From Adiantum capillus-veneris (Eukaryota > Streptophyta > Polypodiopsida > Polypodiales > Pteridaceae): DNA of 64,000 nucleotides. Location: contig CM043962.1 in the NCBI GenBank assembly GCA_014529385.2, forward strand, positions 87,977,680 through 88,041,679. The letters are read 5' to 3'. Positions 1 through 10,860 of the stretch are shown in pieces (positions within the stretch are counted from its first letter, which is position 1; each line of letters begins with the position of its first letter). The position numbers were made by a program, and so were the translations under genes. The notes below the pieces were generated by a model, which was not told the DNA's origin, did not search any database, and saw only the letters and a list, made by a program, of their open reading frames with translations.

Positions 1-603
1 ACACTCCAATCAAACCTACATGCACACACAAGAAAAAGAGGGCAATCACACAAGATTAGAGAGGAATTAACCAATAATTAGCTAAGATCTAGTTAATCTA
101 AGCATCATAGGCAATCATAAGAAGTAAGAGAGAGGAATAGTGAGAGAGAATGAATTATTGATTAGTGTTAATCAAGTCTCATGAGCAAGGAGAATCTCAA
201 GGACTCCATTGCCACACACCTCAATAGCTCTCGCCAAAGAGTGCTCTCAACAAATGACTTGAGAACCCTAATTTCTTTTACACACTGCCTTATATACCTA
301 CGTTAAAAATATGCAATGTCCGGGCACCCAAGGCCTTTAGGGCTCACCACTTACTGAATCTATAACCTAGTCACAATAAGTGACCTATTCTTTACAACTT
401 GGAACTCCCATTGAGCCCGTAACACATTAAAATATTACAATGGCTTGAAATAATTCGGGAATTTACAATACATGACCATTTTGGGAAAACGTGAAAAATG
501 TGTAACTCAAATCTTTACTGCTTCTTTGCATTCATCCTCGATGTGCATTCGTACGTCTTCGATCTTTAGCAGCTTTTGTTAACTGACGTTGACTCAGTTA
601 ACA
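1..603 (-). repeat. Putative LTR fragment, minus orientation, cut by window start
   Basis: Read on the minus strand, the segment starts TGTTAACTGAG at 603. It contains a TATATAA-like box around 290-297, followed by a stretch without long ORFs that resembles an LTR promoter plus transcribed leader. The second LTR edge would lie outside the window. No target duplication or partner LTR is visible, so the assignment rests on the TG start and promoter-like layout only. Confidence 0.3.
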
Positions 604-844
604 CCATGTGCACAAGAAAGAAGTCTGTTGTGTAGAAGGAAAACTTCCAAAAATCATTTTCCTTCTCTCTCTCTACCACAATTTAGAACCTCAAATTTTT
701 TTATGTCTTTTGTCCTAAGAGTCCATTCACATAGAGTCAAGAATTTGACAGGTTGGGCAACATCTTCTTTTGAGGGGTAATCAATTATTTGGGGCAACCT
801 TGGAAGTGGTGAAAATTCAACATGGCAGAGTTTCTTGATGGGAA

Positions 845-1597
845 GTGGATAATCTAGCAACTCAAAGCAAACAAATTCAAGAACGATATCTTTTACTAAA
901 TGGGAATCTTCATGGAGCATCATGCTATAAGAAGATGGAAACAAATTTAGATAAGCTAGATGATTTTGAGGATGACCTTGAGAATGCATATGAATTGTTA
1001 CATGATCACAAAGGGGAGAGGAGGAAATCATGTTCTAGCAGAAAGAAGGTTTGCGTTCTGCAAAAAGCATGTGAGAGGTTGAGGGATGAATATGAGGATG
1101 AGCTCAAAGGGGAGTCAAGTGATGATGATGATGATGGATGGGTTTTTATGTTTCCATTAAGCCATGAAATGGGGATACCAAAGATGGAGGAAAAGAAGGT
1201 GCAAAAGGAGGCTGGTCAAAAGAGCCTAGAAGAACCCCTAGATACCCCTACCCTACCACTAGAGTATACTCATGAAGTGGAAGTGGAACAATCAATGACC
1301 AAATTCATGAGGGTCATGTCACATGGGAAAAGTAGCCTTGTTTGTGAGGAGAAGAAAATCCTACATAACAATGATGTTTTTCATGGTATTCAAAGCCCAT
1401 TTGAAGAGGGAGATGTTGAGATGAAAGTAGATGAGGATGTGATTAGGTATTTTCTTGGTTCCATTGATGATGAACTCCAGAAAACCAAGAAGAAAGAATC
1501 AAATAAGGAGAAATTCTCTAAAATTAGCTTTGTTGAGGAGGAAGTTCTAGTAAACATATCTGTTCAAGAGGAATTTTCACCAGGAAGATCTACATAG
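845..1597 (+). CDS. Hypothetical acidic protein, probably retroelement-associated
   Basis: An uninterrupted reading frame of about 250 codons. The product is highly charged, with an Asp/Glu-rich segment (a run of five Asp near residue 95) and Lys/Glu-rich stretches that could form a coiled coil. No membrane segment, signal peptide or familiar catalytic motif is visible. It is followed by 2 kb of decayed sequence and then by retrotransposon relics, so it may be an accessory ORF of an old element rather than a host gene. I do not recognise the family. The ATG at 845 is chosen only because it is the first in frame. Confidence 0.3.
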   Translation: MDNLATQSKQIQERYLLLNGNLHGASCYKKMETNLDKLDDFEDDLENAYELLHDHKGERRKSCSSRKKVCVLQKACERLRDEYEDELKGESSDDDDDGWVFMFPLSHEMGIPKMEEKKVQKEAGQKSLEEPLDTPTLPLEYTHEVEVEQSMTKFMRVMSHGKSSLVCEEKKILHNNDVFHGIQSPFEEGDVEMKVDEDVIRYFLGSIDDELQKTKKKESNKEKFSKISFVEEEVLVNISVQEEFSPGRST

Positions 1598-3605
1598 GAG
1601 GAATTACTTGTAGTGAGATACACACAAGATATGCAGCCAAAGGATGTTGCAAAAATTGTATCTAAACCACATAAATAGAAGTTGAAAAAAAAAGAGAAAA
1701 ATCAAGAAAAGTAGGAGGAATATCAGCAACAGCAGACAAAAACAACAATAGGTGGAAAAAAAAGCAACAAGTGGAAGATCAACATGATAGGGAAAAAGTC
1801 AACAAAGTAAGGAGAAAATATTACAAATAGGAGGAAATGAGCAGAAGGAGCTAATTGAAACTAGGGAGAATTTTCCAAAAGCAGATTTATTCAAGAGGAA
1901 TATGGAGAACCAGGAGCAAAATCCATTTTTGGGCATAAAAGAATGTTTGTTACACATAATTGTTTGGCTACATTCAATTGTTGCAAGAATAAGAGGGGAG
2001 TATACAGATGTTGATTTTGATAGTTGGAAAATTTGGACGAAAATCAGACTATTCGCTCAGATGTTACAAATGATTAGAAGAATCAAAATTTTGATTTTAA
2101 ATGTTTTGAAGGATAGGTTTTGATGTCACTAGTGGATGTCAAGCAAGAATATGTTTCAGTTGTAGAGAATTTAACCAAGTGGATTGATTTGGATGATAAT
2201 GGATCAGACAGAAATCGAGAGAACTCAACAAGTGGATTGTCAAGAGTAAGTACTTGAGAAGTATGAAACACGTTTAATAAGTTTTGTGGAGCAACCAAAG
2301 ATGTTTGAAATGTAGAATGATGAAAATTCAAGTTTAAGTTCAATTGATGTGCTTTTGAAATTGATGTGAGACAATTTTTTGTCAATCCAAACATACTTTT
2401 CTTAAAAAATGTGTATTTTAAAGCTGATGAGATAGTAAAAGTGGACTCTTATTGGATGGACTATTACTAATTAGATGTGGATGGTGGATTATCAAAATTC
2501 AGATGTTTATGTGTTGCAAAATTTGGACTTGCTGCTTTTTGGAAGAGGAGGGTGTTATAGCGTACATAATGATCATGATTTATTGTTTGCAGAGTAGATT
2601 ACAACTGAGCAAGTTTAGAGGATGTTTGTGGATTATAAGCAGCTTATTTACTTGAATTTTATGGATGTTTAGAACATTTAATAAAATTGAACAAATGGAT
2701 TATGTGGAATGTGCCTTACACAGGAGGATAATCAGATTTTTAAAAGGTGGAGTTGGAAAATTTCAATGGAGTTGCAGATAGTCTGTAGCGCGGAAAGTCA
2801 GTAGTGAAGTGGATCCCTCATAAATTTGCAAAGCAATATTTTGCAGATGGAAATTCAATAGATATGCAAATTTTTAAAGAGGATGTTCCGATGGAGTTTG
2901 TGTGGAATTGTTTCACCAAGAAGGAATGGTTGTCTACACTTTACTTTTAGAGTAGAGAACTCCTGATTGAGTTTTGGTTCCATAAGTTTATTTTGTATAA
3001 TCTCCTTTGGATGTATTTGTATTTGAGAGTTTCCCAGCCTTGGCATGTCATCATAGAATGGAGCACTTGTATTTCACTTTTGAGTGTGAGAAGATGCATT
3101 ATATGGTATTGCACATGTATGGGACTTGATGGATAGAGGAGCTGTGTTTGTGAATCTTGGAATAAGTTCCAGGCACTTTGTTTTCATGATCTAGCCTATC
3201 TTGTTTGATTATGGATCAAGGGATTGTGGGAATTGAGTCAAATTTTGAGAACATTTCAAGCCACCAGGTAGTGCTTGTGTTCGGGGCTGACACACGGGAA
3301 TGTGGGCTTAGAATCCTACGGATATGAAAGGTAATGGTAATTGGGGAGTTGCAAAGTCCCAGGAAGAGGAGCCATTGGTTCTTGGAATCTTTTACATAAA
3401 ACACTTTGTATCTTATTTAAAACACATGAGGTTATGCAATGCATGGTAGTTTGCAGGCGTGTGTGTCTCTTTCTCATGTGTGTGCAAGCCTTTAACATTC
3501 TATTTCCAACTTGAGACCTGGAATTGCAAACTCCATCGGAGATATTTATTTTATTCTATATACCATTTTGAAGGGTGCCATTCCAGTAGTGACCTTATAG
3601 GTAGT
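1598..3605. other. Decayed sequence without a supported gene
   Basis: Plus-strand translation gives short open stretches broken by frequent stops (for example 1902-2123 and around 2400-2460), in the same orientation as the acidic ORF upstream. This suggests a degenerated continuation of the same element. Nothing in it matches a family I recognise. Confidence 0.3.
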
Positions 3606-3609
3606 CTTA

Positions 3610-4110
3610 TAAGCCCATAACGTTGTCTAGAGTTTTGTATCCCATTGATGTGGCTCTTTCTGATCTATTTTAGTCAAGATGGTCTTTATTGTTTTGGTTC
3701 TGCTTTCTACTTGACCATTGCACTTCAGATAATACGGTGTAGATTTTTGGTGCTTGACTGAGAATATCTCAATCATTATCTGAATATTTTTGTTAATAAA
3801 GTGTGTGCCTTGATCTGAGACAATATCAATAGAACACCCGTATCTGCAAATGGTATTTTTATACAAGAATATTGTTGTTGATCTGGTATTATTATCTAGT
3901 AGTGCCTTGGCTTCCACCCACTTGCTTACATAACAAGTAGCCATTATAATGTATCGATTCTTTCTAAGAGAATTTTATTTAAATGGACCCATGAAGTCCA
4001 ATCCCATATCATAAATACCGCCAATGGTTGTACTAGAGTCAGAGGTGTCATGTCAGCTTCTTTTGGTCTTCCCATAAGCTTACAAATGTCACAAGTTTTA
4101 TGAAATGCTA
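3610..4110 (-). pseudogene. Ty3/gypsy integrase fragment
   Basis: Minus-strand translation shows the end of the zinc-binding region (CDICKLMGRPKEADMTP), then the integrase core: GLDFMGPF (first catalytic Asp), SKWVEAKAL, VSDQGTHFIN (second Asp) and NGQVESRTK (Glu). The fragment ends near DQKEPHQWDTKL. The zinc-binding part and the core are in different frames, and an in-frame stop follows GPFK, so it is dead. No reverse transcriptase, LTR or flanking gag is attached; the fragment abuts a copia fragment of the opposite strand near 4111. Domain identity is clear from the D-D-E spacing and motifs. Confidence 0.85.
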
Positions 4111-4396
4111 TAACATTGGGTCATTGTTTTCCACCATAGGCTTGCTTGCAGGACATGACAAATCCAACACTATCTACACTAATAGTCAGAGCGCATTGGC
4201 AGTTGCGAGGAACCCAATTTTTCATGCTCGCACAAAGCACATTGAGGTGCATTACCACTATGTCAAGGAGACGCTCTCAGCAAGAGAGATTAGCTTGGCT
4301 TATGTGCCAACACAGGACAACCTTGCAAAGGCATTGTCTCATGAGAAGTTCAAAGCTTTCCACAAAGATTTGGGCTTACTCCCCTTTGTGGATTGA
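4111..4396 (+). pseudogene. Ty1/copia RNase H C-terminal fragment
   Basis: The plus-strand reading frame contains the end of a copia RNase H domain: TNSQSALAVARNPIFHARTK, then HIEVHYHYVKE and YVPTQDNLAKALS. It ends with GLLPFVD and a stop at 4394-4396. In copia elements this is the last part of the polyprotein and is followed by a short 3' UTR, a polypurine tract and the 3' LTR, all of which are present here. Everything upstream (gag, integrase, RT) is missing, replaced by a gypsy integrase relic of opposite strand. Confidence 0.85.
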
Positions 4397-4460
4397 TCAT
4401 GTCCTTAGGGCATGGCACTTCCCTCTACTCTATGTGCCGGCTCTCATTCACCACATCACA

Positions 4461-4700
4461 CTAGGGGGGATTTGCTACCATATCCATGCGGTAGTGATGT
4501 GTGTGAACACACTTATGACCGTCGGGACATTTTTCCCCTCACTAGGAGGTTTTTTTCCTGTGCATTGTATAGACACCCATCACTCTAGGGCTAACTTATC
4601 TTTTTATTGCACACTAAGAAATACACTCTCTATTGTGTGCCTTGCACTTCCTTCATCTTCTCCAAGCTGTGTGTGTTTTCCTGCAACCCTGATTCCAACA
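4461..4700 (+). repeat. Polypurine tract and 3' LTR of the truncated copia element
   Basis: CTAGGGGGGA at 4461-4470 is a polypurine tract. The LTR follows as TGCTACCATATCC from 4473 and ends TTCCAACA at 4700, about 228 bp with TG...CA ends. It directly abuts the first unit of the 410 bp satellite. No 5' LTR is present in the window, so age cannot be read from LTR divergence. Confidence 0.6.
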
Positions 4701-7700
4701 CTTTTACATTATCAAAAGCAACATCTCTTGTTCTTGTTAGACCTCAACTCATACGATATACCCTCTTTTAGTTCTATTAAAAATTGCTTGGTCAAAAAAC
4801 TCAATATGAAAGACAATCTATGAACTTGTTTTTAACTCACGTGGCTTTTGAGATAACCCTAGCATAAGATCATAATATATAGTAACAAAAATAGTGAAAC
4901 AACAAAATAAAGGCTATTTGGCAAAACATAGGTGAAACAACAGAACATAGACGATTCGACAAAAGATAGGCAAAACAAAAGAATATTTTTCTCACGGCCA
5001 ATGCGAGATTATAGCTTGTGTGAAATAGTATCCAATCGTCCAAGAGAGGCATACACAAAGACCACATTAGAGCTGAATTGCATAGAGGACACTTACATAA
5101 TAAAAAACAACATCTCTTACTATCGGTAGGCCTAGGCCCATACCGTATATCCTCTTTTTTGTTTTAGAAAATTGATTGGTATAAACGATCAATGTAAATG
5201 AAAATCTATAGAATTTTAACCTTTTTTTAAGTAAAAAAATCTCACGTGGCTTTTGAGCTAACCCTCGTATAAGAACATAGTGAAGAATAACAAAACAACA
5301 AAAATAGCGGAACAGCAGGATAAAGGTGATTTGACAAACCATTGGCAAAAATAGCAGAAAAATGGTGATTTGGCAAAATGTAGGCAAAATAGAGAAGATT
5401 CTGCTTGCGGCCAAGTAGCTCATGTAAAATAGTATCCTGCACCGCTCGAGAGAGGCATACACATAGACCACATCAAATCAAAATTGCATAACGGACTTTT
5501 ACATCATCAAAAACAACATCTCTTCCTGTCAGTAGACTCCGGCTCATACTGTATACCCTCTTTTTTGTTTTTTGAAGAATTGGTTGGTCAAAACGCTCAA
5601 TTTGAAAGAAAATCTATCAAATTTTAACCTTGTTTTCAAGTAAAAATAGCTTACTTGGTTTTTTAAATAACCTTAATGTAAGAACATAGTAAAGAATAAA
5701 GAAACAACAAAAATAGAGAAACAATAGAACAGAGGCAATTTTGCAAAACATAGGCCAAACAACAAAACAGAGCTGATTGAGCAAAACATATCCAAAATAG
5801 AATATATCCTCCACTGCCTGAGAGAGGTATACACATAGACCACATCAAAGTTGAATTGTAGAGGGGAATTTTACGTCATCAAAAACAACATCTCTTGCTA
5901 TCGATAGATCCCAACCTATATGGTACTCTTTTTGGTTTCTCTAAAAAACTGCTTGGTCAAAACACTCAATTTGAAAGAAAATATATGAAATTTTAACCTT
6001 GTTTTTTAAGTAAAAAAAGTTAACGTGGATTTCGAGATAACCCTAGCGTAAGAACATAGTGAAGAATAACAAAACAACAAAAATAGCAAAACAACAGAAT
6101 AGAGGCAATTCGACAAAACATAGGCAAAAGAACAGAACAAAGGCAATTGAGCAAAACATAGGCAAAACAGAAGAATATTTTGCTCGTGGCCAAGGAGAGA
6201 TTATAGCTCGTGCAAAATAGTATCTTGCACCTCCCGACAGAGGCATACACATAGAACTCAACAGAGCTAAATATTGCACAGAGGACTTCTACATTAACAA
6301 AAACAACATCTCTTGTTGCTTGTAGACCCCAACTCATACGATATACCCTCTTTTCAGTTTTCTTACAAATTGCTTAGTTGAAAAGCTCAATTCAAAAGAC
6401 AATCTATAAAATTTACCTTGTTTTTTAAGTAATAAAAGCTCACGTGGATCTTGAGATAACCCTAGCGTAAGAACATTGTAAAGAATAACGAAACAAAAAA
6501 AAGTGAAACTGAAAAACAAAGTCAATTCGGCAAAACATAGGTGAAAGTGCATAACAGAGGCGATTCGACAAAACATAGTCGAAATAGAAGACGATTCTAA
6601 TCACAGCCTAGAGAAGATTATAGCTGGTGTGAAATAGTATCATGCACTGTCCAAAAGAGGCATGTACACAAAGACCACATCAGAGATGAATTGCACAGAG
6701 GACGTTTACATTGTCAAAAACAACATCTCTTACTGCCAGTAGATCCCAGGCCATACGATATACTATCTTTTTTGCTTTTTAAAAATTGATTGGTCGAAAC
6801 GCTCAATTTGAATGAAAATATATGAAATTTTAACCTTGTCTTTTACGTAAAAAAAGCTCACGTGGCTTTTAAGCTAACTCTAACGTAAGAACATAATGAA
6901 GAATACGAAACAACAAAAATAGCAACATAGGCAAAACAGAAGAAGATTCTACTTGCAGTGAAGAAGGGGAGATTATAGCTCGTGTAAAATAGTATCCTAC
7001 ACTGCTCGAGAGAGCATAGACTACATCAGACTGAAATTTCACAAAGTACTTTTACGTTGTCAAAAAACAACATTTCTTACTGCCGATAGACCTCAGCCCA
7101 TACAATATACCCTCTTTTTGTTTTATAAAAGATTAGTTGGTCAAAACGCTCAATTTGAATGAAAATCTATCAAATTTTAACCTTGTTTTTAAGGTAGAAA
7201 TAGCTCATGTGGCTTTTGAGATAACCCATAAGAACATAGTGAAGAATAACAAAACAACAAAAATAGCAAAGTACAGACAATTTCATAAAACATAGGTGAA
7301 ATAGCAAAAGAGAGCTGATTCAGCAAAACATAGGCGAAACAAAAGAAGATTCTATTCATAGCCAAAGGGAGATTATAGCTCGTGAAAAATAGTATCATGA
7401 AGCACCCAAGACAACATACGCATAGACTACATCAGAGTGGAATTTCACAGAGAGCTTTTACATCGACAAAAACAAAATCTCATCATGTTTGTAGACTCTA
7501 GCCCATAAGGTATACCCTCTTTATTGTTTGTTTAAAAATTGCTTGGTCACAACGTTTAATGTGGAAGAAAATCTATGAGATTTTAACCCTGTTTTTTAAG
7601 TAAAAAAAGTTCATGTGGCTTTTCAGATAACCCTAGAGTAGGAACATAGTGAAGAATAACAAAACAATAGAACAGAGGTGATTTGGGAAAACATACACGA

Positions 7701-8489
7701 AATAGCAAAACTGAGGCAATTCAGCAAGACATAGATGAAGCGGAAGATGATTCTGCACGTAGCCAAGGGAACATTATAGCTCGTGTGAAATACTATCCTG
7801 CATTGCCTGACAGAGGCATACACATAGAGCACATTAGAGATGAATTGTAGAGAGGACTTTTATATCGTCTCTTGCTAGCGGTAGACCTCGGCCCATATGG
7901 TATACCCTCTTTTTTGTTTTAAAAAAAAATGATTGGTCAAAATGCTCAATTTGAATAAAAACCTATCAAATTTTAACCTTGTTTTTTAAGTAAAAAACCT
8001 CACGTGGCTTTTGAGATAACCCTAGCGTAAAAACATAGTGAAGAATAAAAAACAACAAAAATAGCAAAATAGCAAAATAGCAAAATAGAGACGATTTGGT
8101 AAACCATAGGAAAAAAACATAATAGAGTTGATTCAGTAGAACAGAAGAAGATTTTACCCATGACCAAGGAGAGATTATAGCTCATACAAATTAGTATCAT
8201 GCACCGCTGGAGAGAGGCATACACATAGACCACATCAAATCAAAATTTCTTAGAGGACTTCTACATCGTCAAAAACAACATCTCTTGCTGGCGGTAGACC
8301 TCGACTCATCAGTATACCCTCTTTTTTGTTTTTTTTAAATTAGTTCGTCAAAACGCTCAATTTGAAAGAAAATCTATCAAATTTTAACCTTGTTTTTCAA
8401 GTAAAAAATGCTCATGTGGCTTTTGAGATAACCCTAGCATAAGAACGTAGTGAAGAATAACACAACGAAAATAGCAAAATAGTAGAATA
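4701..8489. repeat. Satellite of about 410 bp units, left block
   Basis: The block 'aagaacatagtgaagaataa' recurs near 5275, 5685, 6050, 6470, 6890, 7230, 7640 and 8030, giving a period of roughly 350-417 bp. Each unit also carries 'ataccctctttt', 'ttggtcaaaacgctcaattt', 'aaattttaaccttgtttt', 'cacgtggcttttgagat', runs of 'caaaacaacaaaaatagc', 'gagattatagctcgt' and 'gaggcatacacatagacc'. About nine units are present with internal deletions and many substitutions. Reading frames inside it are hydrophobic antisense artefacts without a conserved start. Confidence 0.9.
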
Positions 8490-9425
8490 GAGGAATAGAT
8501 CTTTGGATGGTGTGCTACGGATTCCTATAAATTGCACAGCCAGGGAAGCTCAAAATTTGCCCCCCTGCTCGGCTATGGTGGATGGCATAAATCCATTTGC
8601 TCAGAGGTCTACATCTTACAGTGTATGGCCAGTTGTCATTGTCAACTACAACATTCCCATGTGGTTGACTACCAAGAAGGGGTACCTGTTTCTAAGCTTG
8701 ATTGTGTCGGGGTGGTATAAAGTGAAGAATATGGATGTGTATCTTCGTCCACTATTGGAAGAGCTATAGCAATTGTGGATTGGCATATAAATGGTGGATA
8801 TGAGCCGATAGACAGGCCGATGCAATGCTTTGATCAGAGGTTTTTTAATGTGGACCATGCATGATTATCTCGGACTAACAAAATGCTCAGGTGATATATA
8901 CTCAAATGCAAACACTATAAACCTTTTTTTAATCAGGCTTATCTATTGTCATGTGTATACATGCAGGGCTCCAAATAAGCGGATACAAAGCATGTGTCAC
9001 ATATGGACCTAGACTTAATGCACGTCCAGCACCGTCACTCAAGAAGCAAATTTACAAAGTTCATCAAGCACATCTTCTACAGAATCATGAGTTACACGAC
9101 GGTTTGTCCCAAGGGATGAAGATATTCTCTCTATGGTACGAGTTACCATATTGGCCCAGACTCATGATCAATCACTTGCTTGATCCAATGCACATATTAA
9201 GAATGTGGGTAATCTTCTGTGGGACCATCTCATCAGCAAGAAAGATACTTTGGGAGCCAGAATTGACCTTAGAAAATGTGGATCGTATGGAGCAATACTG
9301 GCCGTAGACAGCACCCGACGGATCGATAAAACTCCCTAAAGCACCATGGATCTTGACAGGAGGCCAAGAACACAAAGTAAAAGAGATCATTTGCTAGTTT
9401 ACATTGGAGAGTGGCTAGACAGACC
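8490..9425 (+). pseudogene. En/Spm (CACTA) transposase fragment (Transposase_21-like)
   Basis: Translations in plus-strand frames match the middle of a CACTA TNPD-type transposase: MVDGINPFAQRSTSYSVWP, then NYNIPMWLTTKKGYLFLSL, VKNMDVYLRPLLEEL, and after an intron-like gap GLQISGYKACVTYGP and LPYWPRLMINHLLDPMHIL, then KLPKAPWIL. Frame changes and stops (after LLEEL, after EQYWP) show it is dead. It is homologous to, but clearly diverged from, the transposase at 57030-61344 of this window. It sits exactly inside one unit of the 410 bp satellite, replacing about half of that unit. No CACTA termini are visible around it. Confidence 0.85.
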
Positions 9426-10125
9426 TCAAAAACATGATCTCTTTCTGTCAATAGAACTTGGCCCACACGATAGACCCTCTTTTTTTTTAAAAAAAATTGC
9501 TTGGTCAAAACCCTTAATTTGGAAGAAAATCTATGAAAACCTTGTTTTTTGAGTTAAAAAAACTCACTTGGCTTTTGAGATAACCCTAACGTAAGAACAT
9601 AGTGAAGAATAGCAAAACAACATAACAAAGGCAATTTGGCAAAACAACAGAACAAAGGAAATTTAGCAAAACATAAGCAGAACACAAGAAAATTCTTCTT
9701 GCAAGAACTTTTACATCATCAACAGCAATATCTTTTGCTACTGGTAGACCCCGACCCATGTGGTATACCCTCTTTTTTGTTTTTTTAAAAATTTCTTGAT
9801 TGAAACACTCAATTTAAAGAGAATCTATGAATGTTAAGCTTGTTTTTAAGTTTAAAAAAATCTCTTGTGGCTTTTGAGATAACCCTAGCATAAAATAGCG
9901 AAACAACAAAACTGAGGTAATTCGCAAAACATAGGTGAAACAATAGAATAGATACAATTCATCAAAACATAGACAAAACAAAATAAGATTTTTCTTGTGG
10001 CTAAGGGGAGATTATAGCTCTTACAAAATAGTATCCTACATCACCCAAGAGAGGCATACACATAGAAAACATTGAGTTGAATTTCATAGAGGACTTTTAC
10101 ATCATCAAAAACAACATTTCTTACT
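9426..10125. repeat. Satellite of about 410 bp units, right block
   Basis: The same unit as 4701-8489 resumes mid-unit with 'aaaaacatgatctctttctg'. It repeats the 'ataccctctttt', 'cttttgagataaccctaac' and 'gattatagctc' landmarks and ends at 'acaacatttcttactg'. About two units are present, one shortened to about 300 bp. Confidence 0.85.
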
Positions 10126-10162
10126 GTGTAGAATTCAAGAGTTTGGCAAGATGCAGGTACTA

Positions 10163-10165
<3 letters not shown>

Positions 10166-10225
<60 letters not shown>
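10166..10225. repeat. (CT)n microsatellite, about 30 units
   Basis: Uninterrupted CT dinucleotide run followed by imperfect TCTCTNTCTC to about 10257. Reading frames across it are Leu/Ser polymers and not genes. Confidence 0.97.
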
Positions 10226-10235
<10 letters not shown>

Positions 10236-10257
10236 GTCTCTCTCTTTCCCTCCCTCT

Positions 10258-10860
10258 CATCTACATCGTTTTTATGTCTTCAAGAAACCAAAATGGATCT
10301 CTGCCTTTTCGTTTCTCCTTTTATACACACACACATGACCCACAAATATTCTCTTCCTCTCAATATTTTCTTTACTGACATGCACACCTATATAGACATA
10401 GAAACATATATAATCACATACATAATCTATTTCTCTCACACAAACATTGAAAAAAAATCCAAACTCTTCAAGTCAGGTTCTGTTTATCCTTCTTGTTCAA
10501 GTACATCCTATTCTAATAATATTCATGCATTGTATGTATATACGTATGAGTGACTGTGTGATTATTTATGTACACGAGCGTGTAAATTTGAGCACTTAAC
10601 TTACTTGTGTGTTCTAGTGTGAGGCTGATTCTTGCACTCAAGTTTGCTTTGGTATTTTTTGGTTGCTTTCTACCCAATGCATCTCAAACGATGATTTTCA
10701 TTTTTCTTTCTCAGCAAAGATATTATATCTAGTGACAAAGACCTAGTGGGATGAAATGAGAAAAGTTCTAAACATAAAGAAAGACCAAATATCGTATTCA
10801 TTTCACCTAGGCTGCTAGTTGGTGGACATAGAATATTGGTACTCTTTTATGTTCTAGGTT
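10258..10860. other. Unannotated AT-rich sequence
   Basis: No supported gene, LTR edge or repeat boundary was found. It contains short CA-rich stretches and 'tgagattggacaagtggtgg'-type words at its end that announce the array that follows. Confidence 0.4.

Noticed and set aside
654-1031. Minus-strand frame of 125 codons
   Set aside because: Overlaps the longer acidic ORF on the plus strand and shows no recognisable motif.
4870-8233. Repeated hydrophobic minus-strand frames resembling small membrane proteins
   Set aside because: They are antisense readings of the 410 bp satellite; starts and ends drift between units and stops are not conserved.
4850-9900. 'aaccctag' words as telo-boxes of ribosomal-type promoters
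   Set aside because: They are one fixed word of the 410 bp satellite, with no gene downstream.
10077-10553. Leu/Ser-rich reading frames over a CT run
   Set aside because: Translation of a microsatellite; no codon structure or homology outside the repeat.
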